In this document: one piece after another, positions 18,486 through 24,753 of the stretch
Layout: each line of letters opens with the position of its first letter
Position numbering within the stretch: position 1 is the stretch's first letter
From: Comamonadaceae bacterium
GTDB taxonomy: Bacteria > Pseudomonadota > Gammaproteobacteria > Burkholderiales > Burkholderiaceae
NCBI GenBank assembly: GCA_947484245.1
Contig: CANKOT010000017.1
Span: 1 to 31,338, forward strand
Direction of reading: 5' to 3'
Length of the DNA: 31,338 nt
The notes under the pieces: generated by a model
Databases searched by the model: none
The model's input: the letters and a program-made list of their open reading frames with translations, nothing else
What the model was told of the DNA's origin: nothing
Position numbers and translations under genes: made by a program

Positions 18486-20576
18486 TCAGCTTGCGGAATC
18501 GTCTGCAGGCGCCTCATTCACATTCAGAGCCAGGGCAATCGGACCTGTGGCGGCTTCCTCTAGATCTTCCTCAAGATCTTCCATAGCGTCTTCGCTGGCC
18601 GCCTCATTTGTAAGGGAGCCGCTTGCAGCCGATGTGATTTTTTCAATCACCGTGCCGTTCACATCAAGGGCCATAGCGTCAAGGCTGCCGAGTTGAACCC
18701 TGACTTTATCGCCACGCAGCATGCCTGCTGCACCCATCACACTGAACATCAAGGGCAAATGCTCGGCGCGAACCAACCAACTGCCACCGCCCATTTCTTT
18801 GACCAAACTGGCAATGATTTCGGTGATGTTTTCTTGCTTCAAATAGTGCAAGGTCCAAAACCTCTCCATGCCCGATTGGTAGCTGTTGTAGGCGGTGTAG
18901 GCGGCATCAAAAGCACTGATGATGGCAAAGAGTTGGGCATCTTTGGGTTTGAAAGGCGCTGCCAAAGCGGCTGTCGCGCCGTGTTGTGCGCATGCAATGA
19001 TTTGCCATTGATTGACCAAATCGGTATAGCGGCGCAGCGGTGATGTGCTCCAAGCGTAGGCGGGCACCCCAATGCCAGCGTGTGGCAGCGCTTTGGTGCC
19101 CATGCGAACTTTGATGCCCGGCGACAAACTGGCTTGACTTCTGTAAATGGCGGGCACGCCCAAACTGGCTAACCATTGCCCCCAAGTGCTGTTGGCCAAA
19201 ATCATGGCTTCTGCCACGATCAAGTCGAGTGGCGCACCGCGTTGTCGAACACTGATCACAACAGTCTCATCGCCCAAAGGTGGCGCGTCGGTGTTGGAGC
19301 GCTGCAATCTGAAGTTGTAGTCGGGTCGATTGAAAGTTTCGGGCTTACCCCGAACCACTTCACGCCCAGCTTTCAAGTGCTGAGCCAAGCGCCATAAGAA
19401 TGCCAATTCTGAATGCGTGATGCCAAGTTGGGGTTCATTCTCACGCACAAGAGCTTGGCTGTCTTCGAGCCATTCTGGCGTCACCCATTGATCGAGTTGG
19501 TCGTGCCGCAAATTGGCTGCAATGTGAACGCGCTCCAATTTGGTTTCTGTGTGCTGAATGGCCAAGGTGGCTTCGTCTAGGCGCACATACAAAGACACTG
19601 CGGGGCAGGCTTGACCTTCTGCCAAGGTGTAGCTTTGCACCACTTCATCGGGCAGCATGGTGATTTTGTAACCCGGCATGTACACCGTCGACAAGCGAGA
19701 TCTGCCCACTTGGTCAATTTGGCTGTTGGGTTGAATGGCCAAACCAGGTGCCGCAATGTGAATGCCCAGAATCACGGTGCCTGTGCCTAAACCCTGAAGG
19801 GACAGGGCATCGTCAATTTCGGTGGTTTGAGAGTCGTCAATGGAGTAGGCCTGCGCAGTGGCCAATGGCAACTCTTGCGCAATGGCAGGGGCCTCCAGCT
19901 TTGGAAAACCCGTGCCTTTGGGGAAGTTGTCAAACAAGAAACGTTGCCAATGAAAATCATAAGCACTGGCAATGGCGCCCGCTTTTTGAAGCAGCGTCAG
20001 TGGGGCCGTTTGACTGGCCCGACTGGCTTCAACCACCGCTTTGTATTCAGGTGCATTTTTGTCAGGCCTGAACAAAATTTTGTACAGCTGTTCCTTGATG
20101 GGTGCTGGGCATTCACCCCTGATCAAGTCTTGAGACCAAAGTTCAATTTGAGCCAAGATTTGTTTTTTCTTCTCGATGCCCGCCAATGCCAACTGCACCG
20201 TTTCGGCGGAAGCTTTCTTGAACCTCCCCTTGCCTGCGCGTCGAAAATAATGGGGCGCCTCATAAAGTCGCATAAGGGCACCCACTTGCTGGGTGGTGCT
20301 GGCGTCGGCATTGAAATATTCGCGGGCGATCTCGGCAAAACCAAATTCGGCTTCGGGCGCAAATTCCCAAGCCAAATCAAGCTCAATGCTTTGGCTAATG
20401 TGCAAGGCATCCATCAGAAGTTGGGCTGGTGCGGGTTTGTCAAATTTCAAAAGTACGTTTGCACCTTTGACTTTGACCCGTTTGCCGCTGTCCAATTCCA
20501 CCTGAACTGAAGCTTCTGCCTCCGACAGGACACGTCCGGCTAAAAATTTGCCGGCTTCTTCAAACAATAAAAACAT
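18486..20576 (-). CDS. RNB-domain exoribonuclease (RNase II/R family)
   Basis: A 696-residue 3'-5' exoribonuclease-like protein. The N-terminal ~45 residues look like a small beta barrel (GKFLAGRVLSEAEASVQVEL) rather than a standard cold-shock pair, and a helical region follows. The RNB catalytic domain begins near residue 240 with YSIDDSQTTEIDDALS (Asp247/248, Glu253, Asp255/256). It later contains AYAWSTSPLRRYTDLVNQW, which matches the conserved Arg region of RNB enzymes. A short S1-like strand set (GDKVRVQLGSLDAMALDV) precedes a very acidic, probably disordered tail. One position that is Asp in E. coli RNase II appears as Glu here. It is the first gene of the leftward operon and diverges from rodA. 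Whether it is best named rnb or rnr is unclear. Confidence 0.88.
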   Translation of the reverse strand: MFLLFEEAGKFLAGRVLSEAEASVQVELDSGKRVKVKGANVLLKFDKPAPAQLLMDALHISQSIELDLAWEFAPEAEFGFAEIAREYFNADASTTQQVGALMRLYEAPHYFRRAGKGRFKKASAETVQLALAGIEKKKQILAQIELWSQDLIRGECPAPIKEQLYKILFRPDKNAPEYKAVVEASRASQTAPLTLLQKAGAIASAYDFHWQRFLFDNFPKGTGFPKLEAPAIAQELPLATAQAYSIDDSQTTEIDDALSLQGLGTGTVILGIHIAAPGLAIQPNSQIDQVGRSRLSTVYMPGYKITMLPDEVVQSYTLAEGQACPAVSLYVRLDEATLAIQHTETKLERVHIAANLRHDQLDQWVTPEWLEDSQALVRENEPQLGITHSELAFLWRLAQHLKAGREVVRGKPETFNRPDYNFRLQRSNTDAPPLGDETVVISVRQRGAPLDLIVAEAMILANSTWGQWLASLGVPAIYRSQASLSPGIKVRMGTKALPHAGIGVPAYAWSTSPLRRYTDLVNQWQIIACAQHGATAALAAPFKPKDAQLFAIISAFDAAYTAYNSYQSGMERFWTLHYLKQENITEIIASLVKEMGGGSWLVRAEHLPLMFSVMGAAGMLRGDKVRVQLGSLDAMALDVNGTVIEKITSAASGSLTNEAASEDAMEDLEEDLEEAATGPIALALNVNEAPADDSAS

Positions 20577-20583
20577 GGATCAG

Positions 20584-20589
20584 ATTGTC
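20584..20589 (-). promoter_or_regulatory. Possible -10 box for the rnb-tonB-aroE-mtgA-ruvC operon
   Basis: On the - strand this reads GACAAT (four of six to TATAAT) and ends seven bases before the ATG of the RNB gene. A TTGCCA at 20605-20610 (- strand) is a good -35 match, but at a short 15-base spacing. There is no obvious Shine-Dalgarno sequence between the box and the ATG. The call rests on geometry shared with other genes in the window. Confidence 0.35.
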
Positions 20590-20663
20590 CCACGCGCCGG
20601 CCCTTGGCAAGCCCGATGCTTGGGCAAATTTAAGGGAAACCGGCATTTTTGAGGGAAGCGAAG

Positions 20664-20669
20664 GATAAT
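20664..20669 (+). promoter_or_regulatory. Possible rodA -10 box overlapping a Shine-Dalgarno-like AAGGA
   Basis: GATAAT ends six bases before the rodA ATG at 20676. AAGGA at 20661-20665 overlaps it and is ten bases from the ATG, so the same bases may instead serve as a ribosome-binding site on a transcript that starts further upstream. No good -35 is seen at 16-18 bases. The 99-base rnb/rodA divergent gap also holds an imperfect inverted repeat around CAAGC-CCGAT-GCTTG at about 20608-20622. Confidence 0.3.
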
Positions 20670-20675
20670 TGCAGC

Positions 20676-21830
20676 ATGTCGATAGTCATTGAAAAACCCA
20701 GTTGGTGGTCACGATTCCTGCATTTGTTTGAAGGATTCGATGGCCCCTTGGCCTTCGCGGTCTTTGTGCTGGCCTGTGCGGGTTTGCTCATCATGTACTC
20801 ATCGGGTTTTGACCACGGCACGCGTTTTGTAGACCATGGCCGAAACATGTTCATTGCAGCCAGCATCATGTTTGTGGTGGCGCAAATCCCACCCCAAAGG
20901 CTCATGACGCTGGCGGTGCCCATTTACACCATCGGGGTGCTGTTGCTGGTGGCCGTGGCTATTTTTGGCATCACCAAAAAAGGTGCGCGCAGATGGCTCA
21001 ATTTGGGGGTGGTCATTCAGCCCAGTGAAATTCTCAAAATTGCGGTGCCCTTGATGCTGGCTTGGTGGTTTCAAAAACGAGAGGGGCAGTTGCGACCCTT
21101 GGACTTTGTGGTGGCCGGTATCTTGCTCATGTTGCCAGTGGGCCTGATCATGAAACAACCCGATTTAGGCACAGCCTTGTTGGTCTTGACCTCTGGCGCA
21201 GCGGTCTTGTTTTTTGCGGGGCTCAGTTGGCGCTTGATCGCGCCACCCGTGGTGCTTGGCGTGATCGGCATCATTTTCTTGGTCATTTTTGAGTCTCAGT
21301 TGTGCGCCGATGGCGTTGACTGGAAAGTCTTGCTGGAGTATCAACGGCAGCGCGTGTGCACCCTCCTCGACCCTGCGCGAGACCCGCTGGGCAAGGGCTT
21401 TCACATCATTCAGGGCATGATTGCCATTGGCTCTGGGGGCTTCTGGGGCAAAGGTTTCATGCAGGGGACGCAGACCCACTTGGAGTTTATTCCAGAAAGA
21501 ACCACTGACTTTATCTTCGCCGCCTATTCAGAAGAGTTTGGATTGTTTGGAGCCTTGCTGTTGATTGCAGGCTTTTTCTTCTTGGTGTTTCGAGGTTTGG
21601 TCATTGCCCGGGAAGCGCCCACACTCTTCACGCGCTTGCTAGCAGGCAGCGTCAGCATGATTTTCTTCACTTATGCCTTTGTCAACATGGGCATGGTCAG
21701 CGGTATCTTGCCTGTGGTGGGCGTGCCTTTGCCCTTTATCAGCTATGGCGGTACCGCCATGGTCACCTTGGGTTTGGGATTGGGCATTTTGATGTCCATT
21801 GCCAAAGCCAAACGCTTGGTTCAAACCTGA
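20676..21830 (+). CDS. rodA: RodA elongasome peptidoglycan glycosyltransferase (SEDS)
   Basis: Polytopic SEDS polymerase for lateral wall synthesis, normally paired with PBP2. The 384-residue protein has about ten membrane segments and the RodA-type motifs GARRWLNLG, IQPSEILKI, KQPDLGTALLVL (conserved Asp), DPLGKGFHIIQGMIAIGSGG, LEFIPERTTDFIFAAYSEEFG and PFISYGGTAMV. The start at 20676 is preferred over an in-frame TTG at 20649. Unlike the common mreBCD-mrdA-rodA order, it stands alone here between an RNase gene and tldD. Whether another rodA exists elsewhere in the genome cannot be seen. Confidence 0.95.
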   Translation: MSIVIEKPSWWSRFLHLFEGFDGPLAFAVFVLACAGLLIMYSSGFDHGTRFVDHGRNMFIAASIMFVVAQIPPQRLMTLAVPIYTIGVLLLVAVAIFGITKKGARRWLNLGVVIQPSEILKIAVPLMLAWWFQKREGQLRPLDFVVAGILLMLPVGLIMKQPDLGTALLVLTSGAAVLFFAGLSWRLIAPPVVLGVIGIIFLVIFESQLCADGVDWKVLLEYQRQRVCTLLDPARDPLGKGFHIIQGMIAIGSGGFWGKGFMQGTQTHLEFIPERTTDFIFAAYSEEFGLFGALLLIAGFFFLVFRGLVIAREAPTLFTRLLAGSVSMIFFTYAFVNMGMVSGILPVVGVPLPFISYGGTAMVTLGLGLGILMSIAKAKRLVQT

Positions 21831-21856
21831 CGGCCTTCCAACACAACACATCCAAG

Positions 21857-21871
21857 CCTGCACTTTGCAGG
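21857..21871. repeat. Inverted repeat overlapping the tldD -35 box
   Basis: CCTGCA-CTT-TGCAGG is a perfect six-pair inverted repeat with a three-base centre, 26 bases after the rodA stop. There is no T-run downstream, so it is a poor terminator. Its overlap with the -35 hexamer would suit an operator, but no regulator is suggested by the sequence. Confidence 0.4.
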
Positions 21872-21893
21872 GCCATGCGAGCTTGCCTACAAT
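21865..21893 (+). promoter_or_regulatory. Likely tldD promoter with leaderless geometry
   Basis: TTGCAG (21865-21870) and TACAAT (21888-21893) are separated by exactly 17 bases. The -10 matches five of six consensus positions and lies six bases before the tldD ATG, placing the expected transcript start on the start codon. No Shine-Dalgarno sequence is visible. The -35 sits inside a six-pair inverted repeat CCTGCA-CTT-TGCAGG (21857-21871). Confidence 0.55.
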
Positions 21894-21899
21894 GTCACC

Positions 21900-23360
21900 A
21901 TGATTTCACGCGAACCCACCATTGAACGTCTGGCTACGGCCAGGTCCCTCTTGCTCGAACCGTTTGGTTTAGACGAAACCCATCTTTCCAAAGCGCTGTC
22001 TGCCATCAAGGCCCACAAGGTTGACGATGCCGACTTGTACTTCCAATACACCCGCGCTGAGGGCTGGAGTTTGGAAGAGGGCATTGTCAAAACAGGCAGC
22101 TTCAGCATTGATCAAGGTGTGGGAGTGCGTGCAGTGGCAGGCGAGAAAACAGCCTTTGCCTACTCAGACGACATTTCAGAAGCCTCCTTGATGGATGCTG
22201 CCCATACGGTGCGCGCCATTGCCCAAGCGGAGCAACATCGCAAAGCCAAAGTGCCCACGCGCAAAGTAGCAGCCATTCGTTCTTTGTACCCCTCACTCGA
22301 CCCGATGGGCACCCTGAACAGCACAGACAAAGTGAAGCTCCTTGAAAAAGTGGAGCAATTGGCCCGCGCCAAAGACCCCCGTGTGGTGCAAGTCATGGCC
22401 GGTCTGGCCAGCGAATATGACGTTGTGATGGTGGCCCGAGCAGACGGCACATTGGCAGCCGATGTCCGTCCTTTGGTTCGCCTTTCTGTCACTGTCATTG
22501 CCGAGCAAAAAGGTCGCCGTGAAGTGGGCAGTGGCGGCGGTGGCGGTCGCTTCGGCTTGGCTTATTTTGACGATGCCATGGTGAACTCTTATGTGAACGA
22601 TGCCGTGCATGCTGCACTCACCAATTTAGAGGCCAGGCCAGCGCCTGCTGGTGTCATGACGGTGGTACTGGGTCCAGGTTGGCCTGGCGTGTTGTTGCAT
22701 GAAGCCATTGGTCATGGCCTTGAGGGCGATTTCAATCGCAAAGGTTCTAGCGCGTTCAGCGGCATGATTGGCAAACGGGTGGCAGCCAAAGGCGTCACCG
22801 TGCTAGACGATGGCACCATTTCAGATCGACGCGGCTCTTTGAATGTCGATGATGAAGGTTGCCCTAGTCAGCGCAATGTGCTCATTGAAGACGGCATCTT
22901 AAAAGGCTATATCCAAGACGCTATGAATGCGCGCCTGATGGGGGTGAAGCCCACAGGCAATGGCCGACGCGAAAGCTACGCGCACATTCCCATGCCGCGC
23001 ATGACCAACACGTACATGTTGGGCGGTGACATGGCAGCAGAAGAAATTGTGGCCAGCATGAAAAAAGGTTTGTACGCCACCAACTTTGGCGGTGGCCAGG
23101 TTGACATCACCAGTGGCAAATTTGTGTTTTCTGCCTCTGAAGCCTACTGGGTCGAAAACGGCAAAATTCAATACCCTGTCAAAGGCGCCACCTTGGTGGG
23201 CAGTGGCCCAGAGTGCCTCAAACAGGTGAGCATGATTGGCAACGACATGTGCCTTGATACAGGTGTGGGCGTTTGCGGCAAAGAAGGTCAAAGCGTGCCT
23301 GTGGGTGTGGGCCAACCGACGCTGCGCATTGAAGGTTTGACGGTGGGCGGTACGGCTTAA
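21900..23360 (+). CDS. tldD: TldD metalloprotease subunit
   Basis: Zinc metalloprotease subunit that forms a complex with TldE (PmbA). Known roles in the family are processing of peptide antibiotics such as microcin B17 and degradation of unfolded peptides. The 486-residue protein has the zinc motif HEAIGHGLEGD with HEAIGH at about residues 267-272, an upstream glycine run GSGGGGGRFG, and the late segment GSGPECLKQVSMIGNDM where a further zinc ligand (Cys) is expected. The start at 21900 gives the usual N terminus and matches the promoter geometry. pmbA/tldE is not in the window, which is common because the two genes are often unlinked. Confidence 0.95.
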   Translation: MISREPTIERLATARSLLLEPFGLDETHLSKALSAIKAHKVDDADLYFQYTRAEGWSLEEGIVKTGSFSIDQGVGVRAVAGEKTAFAYSDDISEASLMDAAHTVRAIAQAEQHRKAKVPTRKVAAIRSLYPSLDPMGTLNSTDKVKLLEKVEQLARAKDPRVVQVMAGLASEYDVVMVARADGTLAADVRPLVRLSVTVIAEQKGRREVGSGGGGGRFGLAYFDDAMVNSYVNDAVHAALTNLEARPAPAGVMTVVLGPGWPGVLLHEAIGHGLEGDFNRKGSSAFSGMIGKRVAAKGVTVLDDGTISDRRGSLNVDDEGCPSQRNVLIEDGILKGYIQDAMNARLMGVKPTGNGRRESYAHIPMPRMTNTYMLGGDMAAEEIVASMKKGLYATNFGGGQVDITSGKFVFSASEAYWVENGKIQYPVKGATLVGSGPECLKQVSMIGNDMCLDTGVGVCGKEGQSVPVGVGQPTLRIEGLTVGGTA

Positions 23361-23404
23361 TTGCTTTGAAATACATCATTTGTCAGAAAACAGCCAAAAA
23401 CTTG

Positions 23405-23413
23405 TGCTACATT
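23405..23413 (+). promoter_or_regulatory. Extended -10 promoter for the aroG leader
   Basis: TGCTACATT matches the extended -10 pattern TGnTAnnnT. TTGTCA at 23380-23385 resembles a -35 but is 22 bases away, so the promoter would rely on the TG extension. The predicted start, about seven bases downstream near 23420, is just before the leader ATG at 23422. It lies 45 bases after the tldD stop. Confidence 0.45.
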
Positions 23414-23421
23414 CATTTCCC

Positions 23422-23496
23422 ATGACCAAACGCTTCAGCTTTTTCAGCTTTTATTTTGCATTCTCAGTCCCAGGCGGACGAGAGGCCAGCGCATAA
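23422..23496 (+). CDS. Phe-rich leader peptide of the aroG attenuator
   Basis: A 24-codon frame beginning MTKRFSFFSFYFAFS and ending at TAA (23494-23496). Six of residues 5-14 are Phe (5, 7, 8, 10, 12, 14) and residue 11 is Tyr, which is far above chance. It resembles in kind the known E. coli leader peptides PheL and PheM. It ends 101 bases before the DAHP synthase gene and is followed by an intrinsic terminator. There is no Shine-Dalgarno sequence, but the transcript is predicted to begin almost at the ATG, so leaderless initiation is likely. Translation of this frame is inferred. Its job would be to sense charged tRNA-Phe (perhaps also tRNA-Tyr) by ribosome stalling. Confidence 0.75.
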   Translation: MTKRFSFFSFYFAFSVPGGREASA

Positions 23497-23549
23497 GTCA
23501 CTGAACCCCTCTACTCACCGCCGGACTCAACCCCCGGCGGTTTTTTTTT
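23461..23549 (+). promoter_or_regulatory. Ribosome-mediated transcription attenuator, segments 1-4
   Basis: Four segments with mutually exclusive pairing can be read directly. Segment 1 (23461-23470, starting on the last Phe codon) pairs with 23476-23484 through GTCC:GGAC and TTCTC:GAGAG with one bulged A. Segment 2 (23473-23485) can instead pair with segment 3: GGCGG (23473-23477) with CCGCC (23518-23522), and AGAGG (23481-23485) with CCTCT (23508-23512). Segment 3 (23518-23524) pairs with segment 4 (23534-23540) to make the terminator. A ribosome stalled on Phe codons would cover segment 1 and free 2:3, allowing read-through. A ribosome reaching the stop codon would block segment 2 and permit termination. 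Confidence 0.75.
23518..23549 (+). terminator. Intrinsic terminator of the attenuator
   Basis: CCGCCGG (23518-23524) and CCGGCGG (23534-23540) form a perfect seven-pair all-GC stem with a nine-base loop, followed by nine consecutive Ts (23541-23549). It lies 48 bases before the aroG start codon, so without antitermination little transcript would reach aroG. It would also stop any read-through from tldD. Confidence 0.9.
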
Positions 23550-23597
23550 GTCACCAGATCTTCTCATTCAAAGTTCAATTTCAAACAGGAGCCTCAA

Positions 23598-24722
23598 ATG
23601 ATCAACAAAGCCAAAGCCAATTCGGAGCCTCGCTATGCAAGCCCGACAGATCGTGCAGGCCAAACCGATGACGAACGCATCAAGGACATTACCGTGTTGC
23701 CACCCCCAGAGCATTTGATGCGTTTCTTTCCCATTGCGGGCACGGCGGTGGAAACCTTGATTGCGCAAACGCGTCGCAAGATTCACAACATCATGGCGGG
23801 CAAAGACGATCGCTTGTTGGTGGTCATTGGGCCTTGCTCTATTCACGACCCTGCTGCTGCATTGGACTATGCACGCCGCTTAAAGCCACTGCGTGACAAA
23901 TACCAAGGCACTTTGGAAATTGTGATGCGGGTCTATTTTGAGAAACCTAGAACCACCGTGGGCTGGAAAGGCTTGATCAATGACCCCTACTTGGATGAGA
24001 GCTTCCGCATTGACGAGGGCTTGCGCATTGCACGGCAATTGCTGATCGAGATTAACCGCCAGGGTGTGCCCGCTGGCAGTGAGTTTCTTGATGTGATCTC
24101 TCCGCAATACATCGGCGACTTGATCAGTTGGGGAGCGATTGGTGCACGCACCACTGAAAGCCAAGTTCACCGCGAGCTGGCATCCGGCCTGTCTGCGCCC
24201 ATTGGTTTTAAAAACGGCACCGATGGCAACATCAAAATTGCCACAGACGCCATTCAAGCAGCCGGGCGTGGCCACCATTTCTTGTCGGTCCACAAGAACG
24301 GTCAGGTGGCCGTTGTGCAAACGCAAGGCAACCCCGATTGCCACGTCATTTTGCGAGGTGGCAAAGCGCCCAATTACGATGAGGCGAGTGTCAATGCAGC
24401 TTGCCAAGACCTCACAGCTGCCAAACTGCCAGCCACCCTGATGGTCGATTGCAGCCATGCCAACAGCAGCAAGCAATACGAACGCCAATTGGTGGTGACG
24501 CAAGAAATTGCGGCTCAGTTGAGCAAAGGCTCACGCCAAATTTTTGGTGTGATGGTTGAAAGTCACATTGAAAGCGGTGCCCAAAAATTCACGCCAGGCA
24601 AAGACGATGTGAATGCATTGAAGTACGCACAAAGCATTACCGATGCTTGCATTGGCTGGGTAGACAGCGAGACAGTGCTGGCAACTTTGTCGAAAGCGGT
24701 GGAGTCTAGACGCAAAAAATAA
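23598..24722 (+). CDS. aroG: 3-deoxy-7-phosphoheptulonate (DAHP) synthase, class I
   Basis: Condenses phosphoenolpyruvate and erythrose 4-phosphate, the first step of the shikimate pathway. The 374-residue cytoplasmic protein shows the AroF/G/H-type signatures VVIGPCSIHDP (about residues 75-85), VMRVYFEKPRTTVGWKG, SPQYIGDLISWGAIGARTTESQ, GFKNGTDG, HVILRGGK and MVDCSHANSSK. Metal-binding Cys, His, Glu and Asp positions are therefore present. A Shine-Dalgarno AGGAG (23587-23591) is six bases before the ATG. Which amino acid inhibits the enzyme cannot be read with certainty, but the upstream Phe-rich attenuator suggests this is the Phe-responsive isoenzyme. The gene symbol is chosen on that basis. 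It is monocistronic: a terminator begins at its stop codon. Confidence 0.93.
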   Translation: MINKAKANSEPRYASPTDRAGQTDDERIKDITVLPPPEHLMRFFPIAGTAVETLIAQTRRKIHNIMAGKDDRLLVVIGPCSIHDPAAALDYARRLKPLRDKYQGTLEIVMRVYFEKPRTTVGWKGLINDPYLDESFRIDEGLRIARQLLIEINRQGVPAGSEFLDVISPQYIGDLISWGAIGARTTESQVHRELASGLSAPIGFKNGTDGNIKIATDAIQAAGRGHHFLSVHKNGQVAVVQTQGNPDCHVILRGGKAPNYDEASVNAACQDLTAAKLPATLMVDCSHANSSKQYERQLVVTQEIAAQLSKGSRQIFGVMVESHIESGAQKFTPGKDDVNALKYAQSITDACIGWVDSETVLATLSKAVESRRKK

Positions 24723-24753
24723 GTGACGCCCCGCTTTAAGTGGCGTTACTTTT
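24721..24753. terminator. Bidirectional terminator shared by aroG and mpl
   Basis: AAGTGACGCC (24721-24730) pairs with GGCGTTACTT (24742-24751), ten pairs including one G-U, around an 11-base loop. On the + strand the stem runs into TTTT. On the - strand it is followed by ATTTTTTGCG (24720-24711), a good T-run for mpl. The hairpin starts within the aroG stop codon and abuts the mpl stop codon. Confidence 0.8.

Noticed and set aside
19827..20510. 227-residue open frame antisense to the RNB gene
   Set aside because: No family resemblance and no ribosome-binding site. The RNB frame on the other strand is clearly the coding one.
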